Of a DNA stretch of 20,221 nt, positions 8,377 through 19,751 are shown piece after piece. This DNA is from Cochliopodium minus (taxonomy: Eukaryota; Discosea; Himatismenida; Cochliopodiidae). A program made the translations under genes and the position numbers. The first letter of the stretch is position 1; every line of letters begins with the position of its first letter. The notes under the pieces were generated by a model. It did not search any database and was not told the DNA's origin. It saw only the letters and a list, made by a program, of their open reading frames with translations. The stretch is taken from positions 1-20,221 of the forward strand of contig JAMYWO010000515.1 in assembly GCA_024220525.1 (NCBI GenBank), given 5' to 3'.

Positions 8377-11300
8377 TCAATTGTCGTTACACAAATTGAT
8401 GGTTAAGTTGGTACCAAGCATGGTCAAAGAATCACTTCCATCAGGGATTTCATTCTTGAGATCAACAGTTTCAACGATGAAAATAGGTTTTTGGATGGTA
8501 TCCTTGAGGATTTGGATCTTTTCATGAAGAAGATCGTAAAGAGCACCTTTCTTCAATACAAAGTAGACATGGATTGGATCTTTAGGATGGATCAAAGCTT
8601 TCTTTCTCAACTTTTGGACTTTGTTGGCAACAGTACGAACATTGAATTCTTTCTTTTGTTCTTCATCAACCAAAATGTCCAAGATGACCAAGAGGTTGTC
8701 ATCCCATTGTGCACACTGCTTCTTTTCATCTCCAGTGAATTGGCGAGAGATGGTGACATCATCCACAGTGATCTCTTTTTCGTACAAAGTAGCCTTTCCT
8801 TCTTTCAAGAATTGTTGAACTCTTTGATTATCCCAGTTTGCAACTTCTTTGGTGATCACTCCAACATCTTTGTTCAATCTCTTACCGCACTTGCTTGGTT
8901 CCAATTTAGCAACCAACTTGACAAAATCGGATTGTTGGGCATCCAAGACGAGCTTTTTGATGTTCAACTCTGAGATGACGTAGTTTTCGATTGGTTTGAG
9001 TCTTTGGATGTGTTGTTGGCTAGCATGTACAATGATAAATCTATCCAATGGGAGTTTCCTATAAAAAAAAAAGAATAAAATAAAAATAAAAATAAAAAAG
9101 GAGAAAAAGGTACAAAGCAAGATCTTTGGTAGATCTGATGACTCTTCCCAATTCAATGACACGTTGGAGCAAAGCCATATCTTCTTCTACGTTAGGATCA
9201 ACGAAAGAGTTGTCAGGTTCAGGGATGAAGCAGTGATGAACGGAAGATTGTTGTTCGTTTTTGGGCAAAACGTTCTTGATGTTTTGGTAGACATACTCAG
9301 AGAAGAAAGGAGATGCAGGTGCCATCAAAAGAACGAGTTTGAGGTGGACATAGCACAATGTAGTCAATGCCTCAAGAGTTTCTCCCTATGATAAAAAAAA
9401 AATGTTTTATTAATTTTATGTAAAAATTAAAATTAAATTATTTTTATTATCAAATTTTATGTAAAAAAAAAGGTACCTTTGTCAATTTTTCACCGTTATC
9501 TTTGTTTCCTCTCAATCTTTTTCTGTTGAAACGGATGTACCAGTTGGTGAGTTGTTCGATGAATCTGATCAAAGCAGGGAGGACAGTGTAGAGACGATAG
9601 CTTTCCATCTCTTTTCTCACAAAGGTGATCAAGGTGTTGATGGAAGAGAGAATCCACTTGTCCATCACGTTGGTGCTTTTCTTTGCGACGTTTGCATCAT
9701 AAACGAATGCTCTATTTAAAGAAAAAAATTAATTGGAATACAACCAAGCAAAAATAAAAAAATATATGTAATATTTGAAAATGAAAAAAAATCAATAAAA
9801 AAAATAAATGAAAAAAATTAATTGGAATACCAAATTTAAAAAATAAAATAAAAAATGAAAGTGAAAATAAAAAAATAAAAAAAATTACGTGTCGTAATCT
9901 CTTTCCCACTTCTTGGTGTTCTCGACGAAGAAACGGAAAGCATTGAACCAAGGCAAGTAGACATCTTTCAAGACCTTCTTGACGTCAGATTCTTTAAACT
10001 TCAAAGGCTCTGCTCTGACGGAAGGAGAGTTGATGAGGTACAATCTCAAGGTGTCTGCCCCAAATTGGTTGATGATGAGCATAGGATCTGGGTAGTTCTT
10101 TTTGGATTTACTCATTTTCTTTCCATCTTCGGCGAGAACAAGCCCGTTGACAATAACGTTTTTGAATGCTGGCTTGTTGAACAATGCAGTGGACAAGATG
10201 GTGAGTGTGTAGAACCTATTTTTTTTTTTTGCAATAAAAATATTTTGTTTTAAAATAAATAACAATCAAAAATTTAATGAAAATGTATAAAAATGATCAA
10301 TTAAATAAAAAATGATTAATTAAAAATTAAATAAAATGATTAAATAAATGATCAATTAAAATATAAATAATTGAATATAAAATAATCATTAAATATAAAA
10401 TAAAATAAAATGATTAATTTAAATATAAAATGATCAATTAAAATATAAATAATTAAATATAAAATGATCAATCAAAAATGATAAATTAAAAATAAAATAA
10501 AATAATTAATTTAAATTTTAAATAAAATAATTAATTTAATATGAAAAATGATAAATAAAATAAAAGGGGCTTAATAAAAAAAAAGAAAAAGGTTTACCAT
10601 CCTCTGGTTTGATCCAAACCTTCAGCAATGAAATCAGCAGGGAAATAACCAGTCTCGAATCTTTCTTTGTTTTCAAAAGGGTAATGTTGTTGAGCATAAG
10701 GCATGGAACCACTTTCGAACCAACAATCAAAGACCTCATCAATTCTTCTTAAGTCTCCTGTCTTTCCTTTGATGACGAGATGATCGATTTTGTGTCTGTG
10801 GATGTCTGTTGCTTTGTGTCCTGTCTTCTCTTCCAATTCCTTGAGTGATCCGATGACCTCAAACTCTGTGAAATCTTCGTTGGTCCAAATTGGGATTGGT
10901 GTTCCCCAAAATCTAAATGTTTTAAAAAAAAATGAGAAACGAAATTTCTTTTTAAAAAAATAAAAATTAAACAAAATTAAAATAAATTATAAAAAAAAAA
11001 AATAAAGTTCAAAAATAAAAACTAATGTAAATAAAAATTAACAAAAAAAAAATAAATTACAAAAAATCAAGTTCAAAAATTTAAAAAAAATAAAAAAAAA
11101 TTTAAAGATCACCTGTTTCTTGAAATACACCAATCAGAAGCACCTTCGAGCCAGTTGTGGAATCTCTTCTCACCAACGAATTCAGGAACCCACCTGGTTT
11201 GTTTGTTGTTTTCAACTAATCTGTCTCTCAACACTTCTACGTTGACAAACCAAGAAGGAACAGCTTTGTAGAGCAATTTGGTCTCACTTCTCCAGCAGAA

Positions 11301-13048
11301 AGGGTAGTTGTGCTTTGTTGTGTCTGATCTAACCATTCTTCCCTTATTCTTTATTGCCACCTTCAACTTGATTTCTGTTTCTTTGTCACTGACGCTCAAT
11401 CCTACAAAGTCTTTAATTTCAGCGGTGAAGCATCTGCAAAAAAAAATATTGGATGAATGATTAAATTATTTAATGATTAATTTATTATTGTGATGATTAA
11501 ATTATTAAATGATTCATTTATTATTGTGATGATTAATTTTATAAATGATTTTATAAAATTCCCCAAGAAAATTATTTATTTAAAAAAATTACCCGTTATC
11601 ATCAACAGGAGAAGGGCAGCGTGTTTTGGTGATGATTCCAGCTTGTAAACATACGTCGTAATCGTCCGCACCGAAACCAGGAGCGCAGTGGACAACTCCG
11701 GTACCACTATCGTTGGTGACCCATGTTCCGGTCAACACTTGAAATGCTCCATTCTTTTCTTCATCAAGGAAAAAATCGAACATAGGTTTATATCTCTTTC
11801 CTTTCAACTCTGATCCTTTGATCTAAAATGAAAATATGATTGGTATAATTATATATGGTGTAAGAATAATTAATTTTACCTCTCCTACTATTTCGTAAGG
11901 CAATTCTACCTTTTCTCCTTTTTTTGCTTTTTTAGGTGGATATACTTGCTCCAATCTATCCTTTGCAACAATGTATGTGATTTGTTTTTCCTTATCCTTC
12001 AATTTGAGATAGATAAATTCTGGATTTACACAAAGAGCCAAGTTGGAAGGCAAAGTCCAAGGGGTGGTTGTCCAAGCAACCATATGTGTATTTTCATCTT
12101 CGACGAGAGGGAAGCTTACGGTGACTAATCAAAAAAAAAAAAAATATTTTCAAATATTTTCAGAAAATAATTGAGAAAAAATTATAGATGAGAACAAGAT
12201 GAGATATGACAAGTTATATTATAATTCTATTATTTGTTTTTTTACGTGCAGGATCTTCAATTTCTCTATAATCGAGATTAGCTTCGAAATTGGACAATGG
12301 AGTGTGGCAACCAACTGAAAAAGGCATGACCTTGACACCTCTGTATACTAATTCCTTTTCCCAAAGTTGTTTGAATACCCACCAAACACTCTCCATAAAC
12401 TCTACATCCATTGTTTTGTAATCATCCTTGAAATCAATCCAACGACCCAATCTCTTTACAATCACTTCCCATTCACCACTATATTTCATCACAATATCTC
12501 TGCATTTTTCATTGTAATTACCAATTCCATATTCAATTACAGATTGTCTTGTCTTCAAATTCAATTCTTCATCAATTACGAATTCAATTGGAAGACCATG
12601 GCTTTATATTTATAAATTAATTATATATATATGAAAAAAAAAAAGATCTTTTACCAATCCCATCCAAATCTTCTATCAACATAATGTCCAGTTTGATGTG
12701 CATATCTGGTCACAGTATCCTTTAAAAAATAAAAATATTAATTCTTTGACAAAAAAAAAACTTTTTTTTAAGAGTATTACTTTAATAGTACCAGCCAAGA
12801 TATGTCCATAATGAGGTAATCCAGTTGCGAAAGGAGGCCCATCATAAAATGAGAAGGTTGGTTTATCTTTTGATAATTTTAATGATGTTTGAAAAGCATC
12901 AGTGACATTCCAAAATTCTTCAATCTTTTTTTCTTCTTCAGGAAATGAAATCTTGATAGGAACTTCTTTTAATTCTGAAAAATATATGGAAAAATAATAA
13001 ATATATTAAACAAGATCAAACGATTTGATTACCACTATGATTTTTCAT
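8377..13048 (-). CDS. ileS: Isoleucyl-tRNA synthetase, cytoplasmic
   Basis: Class I synthetase charging tRNA-Ile for cytosolic translation. Twelve exons: 13048-13033, 12974-12781, 12719-12655, 12601-12246, 12124-11880, 11822-11593, 11433-11113, 10912-10598, 10215-9889, 9711-9477, 9385-9114, 9058-8377. All phases agree, giving 1085 aa, close to the yeast enzyme. Exon 1 codes only five residues plus one base. Motifs: '[15 protein letters not shown]' with the HIGH-type 'HYGH' at 60-63; 'GWDCHGLPIE' spanning introns 3; CP1 editing-domain '[10 protein letters not shown]' at 229-238; 'GTPIPIW'; 'KMSKS' at 614-618; then an anticodon-binding region ('MDKWILSS...') and a ~230-residue C-terminal domain in the last exon. 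There is no mitochondrial presequence, so a cytosolic location is inferred. Intron 7 starts GTGATC. Early exons use A/T-ending codons; later exons prefer C-ending ones. Confidence 0.97.
10216..10597. repeat. Long repetitive A/T intron of IleRS
   Basis: A 382-base intron between the 'DQTRGW' and 'FYTLTILS' exons. It consists of diverged repeats of ATGATCAATTAAA and AAATATAAATAATT (for example near 10292, 10349 and 10430), a simple expansion of short A/T words. I see no RNA gene in it. Confidence 0.6.
11459..11550. repeat. 36-bp tandem repeat in an IleRS intron
   Basis: Units at 11459-11494 and 11495-11530 differ at two positions, and a decayed third partial unit follows to about 11550. Each begins GATTAAATTATT and ends TTATTATTGTGAT. 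The array lies wholly inside the intron between the exons ending at 11433 and starting at 11593. Confidence 0.85.
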
Positions 13049-13706
13049 TTATATTGTATTATTCAAAGTCTTAATTTTTTTTTTTTATTTAGGACTGAGT
13101 AAAAACAATATTTTTTTCACTTGAAAAAATTTTCTTTTATTTTTCTCACAAAACTTGCTCTAAATATAAACATCTTCTTAAGAGATCAATTCAAATATAA
13201 ATAGATATTTCTTTTACAGTGAAACTTTTTTTTTTTTATTTTAAAGTTAATTGTTAATTTATTTTAAATTTCCTTGTGTTTAAAATCAAAGAACATAGGA
13301 TATGATTTGATGGATTGTATCAAACTCGAAAAAGAATTTCTTGTTGTTTTTTATTTTTCTTGAATAAATTCAAATTTAAAACCAATTAACTTTGAAATAT
13401 TTATTTTAAATTTAAAATTTAATCATTTGATGCTTATAACTTGAACCAGTGAATGATTTGAGAGGCAAACTATTATCGTATTTGATGTATTCAGAAATTT
13501 ACTTCTCACCTATTTTCCTATTTAAGCTTTTAATTATGAATTTAAAAAAAATAATAATAAAAAAAAAATAACTCAAATTTTTTTAAATTCATTGAACTAT
13601 CATTGTAGAATTGTAATATTTTTTGTTTAATAATCCTCAAAATACCTTCCATTTAATAAATTTATCATATAATGTATGGTTTATTTGATGAATTACAGGT
13701 CTATCA
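13049..13706. promoter_or_regulatory. Divergent intergenic region between IleRS and the Sib-like gene
   Basis: About 660 AT-rich bases separating two divergent starts, so both promoters should lie here. Near the IleRS side are CTCACA (13145-13150) and TTAAGAGATC (13178-13187), matching blocks upstream of eIF2-gamma. Just before the Sib-like ATG, 'GAATTACAG' (13691-13699) looks like an acceptor site and hints at a 5'-UTR intron. No gene or RNA is supported. Confidence 0.5.
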
Positions 13707-16700
13707 ATGTCTTTCAATTTATTTGCAACATTATTAATATTGGTATTATTATCATATATTGCTGCCTCTCAATCATTCACTTCATCATTGACAATTTCAA
13801 ATGATCCATCACAAGGTTTGGGATCATCAGTCACTGTCAATCCATTATATTATGATGTGTTAAATCAACAAATTAGATTGGATTATCCAAACTTGAGAGA
13901 TCCAACTTCTGGAAAAAGAGGATTTCAAGAAATATATAACTTCAAAACTGTAAGTATCAAGATATAAACACGATAGAGATTTTATTTTCTTTTTACAGAA
14001 AAATAATTTAATAATAATAATTAAATTTACTTACATTCAATCATAATAGCAAACTTTGTTTCAATTATGTAATGTATGTTCTGTATATACAAATCCTCTT
14101 CCATTCCCAATATATTATAAAGAAGCTACCGATCAAAGAGCACCAGTTCAAAGTAATAGATTATCATTCAACCTCAATGGTAAGACATGTGATGCCTATC
14201 AAAAAATCAATGCAGTTACTGGTGGTACCCTTTATATTTGGGTAACAGCTGATGGAATAACTTGTAGAGCAGAAAGAACTGACGGAACCATCTATAATTT
14301 CAATAATTTTCAAGCAGGAACACCTGATTCTTCTTTATTCAAAATTCCAGAATCTGCAAATTGCCCAAAACAACAAAAATGCGGATCTCCTTTTGATTTG
14401 GTATTGGTTTTGGACGAATCTGGTTCTATCCATAGAGAAGAATGGGCACAACTCATTACCTTTGCAACTGGAGTCGTAAATTCTTTCATTGTCGGACCAA
14501 ATAACACTCAAATTGGTCTTGTGTTTTTCAGTGGAGTCCAATATGCCACTGGTGAAGATCCAGCTAGCTGTTGTGGTTTGAGTGATCCAGCATTGCCTTT
14601 GAGCTTTGATGGTGATACCATTAATAAATTTCTTTTGAACCATCAACAAACAGGGGGACATACCTGTATCAATTGTGGTATCAAATCAGCTACCACCTAT
14701 GAACCAAACAGAAATAGACCTATACAAGTACCAAAGGTAATGTTGGTATTATCTGATGGTTTCAACAATCGTATGACTGATTTCTTTGCAATTGATATTC
14801 AAAATGCAAAAGATGCAGGATGGAATATGTTTGCGATTGGAGTTGCAAATGCATCCGAAGCTGAATTAAATCAAATCGCATCTAGTCGAGATCAAGTATT
14901 TAAAATTGATAATTTTGGTGCTTTGGAAACGATTGCAAAAACTGTCATCAACAGACTTTGTGGTGCATTCCCAACACTCACCCCTTGTGGTCCTATTTGT
15001 AAAGGAAAGTGTGGATGTGGTGGAAACTGTATTTGCCCTGATACTTGTGTCAATCCAGACAAATGCGCACAGGGATCTTGTGTAAATGGGGTTGCTGGAA
15101 GTTCTTGCCTCTACACTCAAACCTTTTGTGATCCTTTTGCTACCAATGGAAGTTTGTGTTTACAAAACATTTGTGACAAAACTAATGGAAAATGTGGAGT
15201 TATCACCAAGAATTGTACTTTAATTCAACCTGATACTTGTTATACCCAAAAATGTGATCCAAAGATTGGATGTACCTTGATAGATTCTTGCCCTATTCCT
15301 AATCAACCAGGAACCAACACCCCTTCTGTATGTTTTACCCGTTCTTGTGTTAAAGGGGTATGTTCAGTTATTCCAAAGAATTGTACTGATGGAAACTTAT
15401 GTGCGACAACTTCTTGCGATCCTGCCCTCGGATGTGTTTCTTCCCCTATAAACTGTGATGATGGAAATGCTTGTACTGTAGATACTTGTGATAAGAACGT
15501 AGGATGTATCCACAAAGCTATTCAATGTCCATCAAATGAATTTTTGAATTCCACTACCTTTAAAAACAATCCTTGCTTGATATTCAAATGTGATCCAAAG
15601 GTTGGATGTACTTCTACCCCAAAGACTTGTGATGATGGAAATATCTGTACTACTGATTCTTGTTTTCAATTTAATGCTGCTTGTATCAACGCTCCTGTAA
15701 CCTGTCCTACAAATGCCACCAACAAATGTCAAATTGCATCTTGTGATAGAGTTGCCGGATGTACTTTAACCAATAAAAATTGTGATGATGGAAATTTCTG
15801 TACAATTGATTCTTGTAATCCTTCTACTGGAACTTGTATAAACACTCCCATCGTTTGCCCTGCGTCTAGTGACAGCTGTTTTACAAATGAATGTGATCCT
15901 GGTGCAAGAAAATGTGTTAACAAACCAAAAATTATTTGCCCTACTAATTCTACTAACAAATGCTTGAGAAGTACTTGTGCAGCTGGAAAATGTGAACCTA
16001 ACGCTGCTTTTATTTGTCCAGTAATTGATCTTTGCAGTTTGAGCACTTGTGATCCAGATAAAGGATGTTCCTATCAACCAAAGATTTGTAATGATAACAA
16101 TAATTGTACTGTTGATTCTTGTGAAGCAGGTGTTTGTGTTTTCAAAACTATAGACGGATGCAAAAACACCACAGTATGTCCAAATTGTGTTTCTGATGAT
16201 CCGTGTGTTATCGCCAAATGTCAAAACGGAACATGCATCAAAACTCCTTTTACCTGTCCCATCAACAGATGTGGTACCGTCACTCCAACCAAATTTAACA
16301 ACACTTGCCAATGTGTTCTCACCCAACCCGTGCAATGTAGTACAAATGCGAGTGTTTGTGGAACACCTGCATGTGATCCTACTACCGGACTCTGTAGTTT
16401 TGTAAACAATCGTGTTTGTAACGATAATGATCCATGTACCAATGATATCTGTACCATTGTTCAAGGAAAAGCAGTGTGTAGCTTTACTCAAATCACTTGT
16501 CCTGGTGATTCCCCTTGTTCTCGTAAAAAATGTGCAGTTGTTAGTGGAGCTCTTACTTGTATTGATAACCCCATTGCCAACACCCTCAACTGTACCTCTA
16601 CTTTTTGTGCGAATGCAACCTGTAACTTTGCAACTGGATTGTGTCAATTTACATCCAATCCTTGTAATAATCCTTCTGATTCTACTTGTTCGAGAGAAGT

Positions 16701-17781
16701 GTGTGACCCTGTCAAACAACAATGTGTGGGAACTGCAGGTTTGACTTGTCCTGCTATTGATCCTTCTGGATGTGGACAAGCAGGAGTTTGCGTATTTAAA
16801 AACAATGTAGAAACTTGTAAATATAACAATAACTGTACTCAATCTGACAATGGATGCATCATTTCTACTTGCAAGGTTCTCTCCAACGGTACTTTTTGTC
16901 AAAGCAGCACCTTTAATTGTGATGATAACAATGTCTGCACCAATGATCAATGTCTTCCTGATGGTGTTGATGACAATGGAAATCCAAAATCTAAATGTGT
17001 AAATACCCCTGTTGTTTGTACTGCTTCCACTGACCCTTGTTCATTGAATCTCTGTGTAAATGTCAATGGAAAACCTACTTGCCAGTCAACTGCGGTTGTA
17101 TGTAACACCACTTCCAAATGTATCACTGGAAAATGTTTTGTGGAAAAAGGAAATGGAGTATGCAAATACAATGAAACAAATTGTGGGGCACCTGACAACT
17201 GTACCAATTTCGTTTGTGATCCTGCCAATGGATGCAAAAAGATCAACAAATGTGACGATGGTAATCCTTGTACCAACGATTTGTGTGACTTGAAGACAGG
17301 AAAATGTACTTTCACCCAAAAACAATGTAACTCTACCAACATTTGTCAAAAGGGAGTGTGTGATCCAAATGTCGGTTGTGTTCTCCAACCCATCGATTGT
17401 ATCAAAGACAAAAACGTTACCGCACTGGACATTTGCCACTTTGCTGTTTGCCAAAACACAACAGGGTGTGTCTTGGCAGTTATCCCCAACTCTCTCGATG
17501 CTTGTGGCTTTTGTAACCAACCCGGAAAATGTAACAAAACACCTGCCAATCGTTCCTCTGGTATCCCTGCAGGAGCCATTGCAGGAGCTGTGATTGGAGG
17601 AGCTGTCGTTGCGGGTATTGTTGCACTTGGTATTGGTTTGTTTGCTGCAAGTTCTGGTGCTGCTGCTTTTACTCCTGGTACTCAAGTTCAAATGGTTGGT
17701 GGTAGCAATAACCCTCTCTACACTGATGGTGACACTGGTGGTACTAACCCTTTTGAGGACAACGATTACGTACCTCTATAA
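13707..17781 (+). CDS. Sib-like (similar to integrin beta) adhesion receptor: vWA domain, CTDC cysteine repeats, TM, NPLY tail
   Basis: Exons 13707-13949 and 14050-17781 give 1324 aa. A signal peptide (about 1-22) precedes a ~170-residue N-terminal region. A von Willebrand A domain follows (about 195-384) with a complete MIDAS: 'DESGS' 203-207, Thr286 in 'GGHTC' and Asp317 in 'LSDGFNN'. Residues ~385-1245 are a cysteine-rich stalk with about eight clear 'CDDGNxCTxDxC' units (Dictyostelium CTDC type) alternating with degenerate ones, and many N-glycosylation sites. A glycine-rich membrane helix (about 1252-1281) contains GxxxG patterns 'GAIAG' and 'GAVIG'. The ~40-residue tail carries 'NPLY' (1302-1305) and 'NPF' (1314-1316), like the talin-binding NPxY-type motifs of Dictyostelium Sib proteins. 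I infer a substrate adhesion or phagocytic receptor. A vWA prestalk-type matrix protein is the alternative, but the tail argues against it. Codons shift toward C-ending near the 3' end. Confidence 0.85.
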
Positions 17782-17902
17782 TCCCCTCCTTGAGATTGTC
17801 TATTTCAACGCTCTTTTAAATTTCTTTTTAAATAAATTTTTTCTTTTTATTTACTTTTATATCTTTTTTTTCATTGAAAAGACTTTTTAAAAAAAAAAAA
17901 AA
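17782..17902 (+). other. Short spacer between the Sib-like and PDI-like genes
   Basis: About 120 bases with an AATAAA-type signal near 17829 followed by T-rich DNA and a poly-A run just before the next ATG. It must contain both the 3' end of the Sib-like transcript and the PDI-like promoter, so spacing is very tight. Confidence 0.5.
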
Positions 17903-18966
17903 ATGAAAAATGTTTTGTTCATATTTTCCTTGATATTTTTGTTTCACTTTGTTCTTTTGGGTGTTGTTGAACTAAATGACAATAATTTTGATGATATGAT
18001 GAATAATAAAGAATGGTTGATCTCTTTTATTTCTCCACAGTAACCATCAAATTAAAAGTATTTTTGTATTTAAACAAAATTTAAAAGATGTGGATATTGT
18101 GAACAACTAGAAAGTACTTGGAATGAATTGGGAATCCAATCGAAGAAAAGAAATAAATCTTTTCAAATCGGGAAAGTGAGAATTTTTTAATATATTTATA
18201 TTTTTCAAATAATAAATTAATTTAGATAAATTGTGAAACTGAAAAAGAAGTATGTGGAAGGTTTTCAGTTCATTCCTATCCTTCTTTTTTTTTCATCAAA
18301 GATAAAATTGTATATAAATATAACAAAGAAAGAGAAGTGAATGATTTCATTGATTTTGCAGATTTTCCTGAACAAAATTTTCAAAGAAAGTTTGATTTCC
18401 CCATAAAATTCATAGAGGAACTATTTGACCCCAATAAAGTTTTCTTTCCTTCAAAAATGGTGTTTGAAATAAATGATAAAAATTATCCAATTATTTTCAG
18501 GAAAAACCCAAACAAATTTTTAATCAGTTTTCTCACTCCAGTAAAAAGACTTTTTTTTTAAAAATTTCAATAAAACAAAACTATATTTAAAAAAGTGGTG
18601 TGGATTGTTCAAAATTGTTGATTCAGATTGGAAAAGTAAAAAAGTTTAAATCTTTCTTTTTTTTTTTTAAAAAGATTAAATTTCAAAGAATTGGCTTCTT
18701 CAAAAGATAGATCTGATTTGGTGGTTGCGACAGTGGATGTATCCAAAAATTCTTTTTTGAAAGAAATTTTTGGAATTAAAAAGTACCCCACAAATTTACT
18801 GATTATGGATGGAAAAGTGTTTGAATTTACTGTTTACAACTTTGACGTTTTTAGTGATTTTATAAAAGGAAAAGACCTTGAAGCTGGTTCTTATTTAACT
18901 AGACCTTTACCTTTTAAAACAGGAAACAAAGATACATTTTTTACGAAAAACAAAGATGAACTCTAA
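17903..18966 (+). CDS. PDI-like ER thiol oxidoreductase with two thioredoxin folds and KDEL
   Basis: Five exons (17903-18039, 18088-18175, 18226-18540, 18596-18635, 18689-18966) keep phase and give 285 aa. A signal peptide (about 1-23) is followed by thioredoxin fold 1, with active site 'SPQCGYC' (Cys47, Cys50) and cis-Pro94 in 'HSYPSFF'. The usual Trp before the first Cys is Gln. Fold 2 has 'TPWCGLFKIVDSDWKKLA' (from about 179) and cis-Pro227 in 'KKYPTNLL'. Aligned to the PDI pattern PWCGHCK, the second cysteine is Phe185, so this site cannot cycle a CxxC disulphide. The protein ends KDEL, the ER retrieval signal, so an ER-lumen role in disulphide formation or isomerisation is inferred. Intron 1 interrupts the first active site; the donor of intron 2 is GTGAGA. 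The last acceptor (TTTCAAAG) is the least certain but restores the 'WKKLA' pattern. Confidence 0.85.
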
Positions 18967-19105
18967 TTAAATATTATTTTTTATTATTTAATTTTTTTTA
19001 TTAACATTTAGAACTGATCTTATTTTTTTTTTTTAATTTGAAAAAATAATAATAGAAAGAAGGAATTTGAGTACAAAAATAAAAAAAAAGAGAGAAAAAC
19101 AAAAA
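18967..19105. other. Convergent spacer
   Basis: About 140 AT-rich bases between the converging 3' ends of the PDI-like gene (plus) and the 93-aa gene (minus). No gene is seen. Both transcripts must end here, possibly overlapping. Confidence 0.5.
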
Positions 19106-19467
19106 TCAATAATCTCTTGAAGAAGAAATCCCTGAAGAAATTTTCGAATTTTGAGAAGACAAAACTTTGAAAGAAGTGGATGTTTCTATGTCAAAAAAGT
19201 TGTAATTATCATCCAAATCCCTTTTTTAAAAAAAAAAAAATTAAAAATTTTAAAAAAATAATTCTTTAATAAAAAATTTAAATAAAAAAAAAATGTTTAC
19301 TCTGCTTTTTCGTAACGGCTTTTCATTAAAAGGGTGGGCCAACCAAAGGAGCAGTTTTCTTTGTCACCCTTGTAAGTTTCTTTTCCCTGTGATAGCAATG
19401 CTTTTTCTCTCATTTGAAATCCTCTGTGAAAAGCTTTGATTAACGGAATATAAGTGCTATCTGTCAT
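19106..19467 (-). CDS. Small unrecognised protein, 93 aa, 2 exons
   Basis: Exons 19467-19301 and 19220-19106 are joined by an 80-base GT..AG intron with fitting phase. The protein starts MTDSTYIPLIKAFHRGFQMR, has a basic helical N-terminal half with 'CSFGWPTLL', an acidic 'DLDDNYNFFD' and a serine-rich tail ending RDY. No signal peptide or membrane segment is visible and I do not recognise the family. The ATG at 19467 is a reasonable start. However, an AG acceptor (GACAG before 19460) would join this exon in frame to the upstream minus-strand exon at 19849-19752, making both part of one longer protein. I cannot decide between these; the T-rich DNA between them slightly favours two genes. Confidence 0.55.
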
Positions 19468-19751
19468 TATTCATAAATATAAAATTAATTTTTAAAAAGA
19501 ATAATCAATTTTTAATTTAAATAATATTCTTTATTTATTTTTTTGTATTTTACATTTATTTTATTTTTAGTTTTTTTTTTTAAAAAAATTTGTATTTTAT
19601 TTTTTTGTTTTTTTAATTTAATATTTTTTAATTTATTTTTTATTTTTCATTTTTTATTTGTTATTTTATTTTATTTTTTATTTTTTATTTTTTATTTTTT
19701 ATTTTTTTATTTTATTTTTTTTTATTTTTATTTTTTTTATTTTTATTTTAC
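19468..19751. repeat. T-rich low-complexity stretch
   Basis: Nearly pure T with scattered A, including runs of TTTTTATTTT words at about 19640-19750. It is either an intergenic spacer or an intron. An open plus-strand frame here is just translated low complexity (Phe-rich) and is not a gene. Confidence 0.6.

Noticed and set aside
8491-8973. Plus-strand open frame of 160 codons
   Set aside because: It lies entirely antisense to the last IleRS exon, which is a confident coding sequence.
15766-16950. Long minus-strand open frame of 394 codons opposite the Sib-like gene
   Set aside because: It is antisense to the repetitive CTDC region. Its Ser/Thr/Ile-rich composition follows from the complement of Cys/Asp/Asn-rich repeats, and it lacks any recognisable domain.
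19117-19160. Possible third copy of the LRAT-like 'EEIPEEIF' segment on the plus strand
   Set aside because: The similarity spans only about eight residues and is antisense to a spliced, in-phase minus-strand exon; no further matching flank was found.
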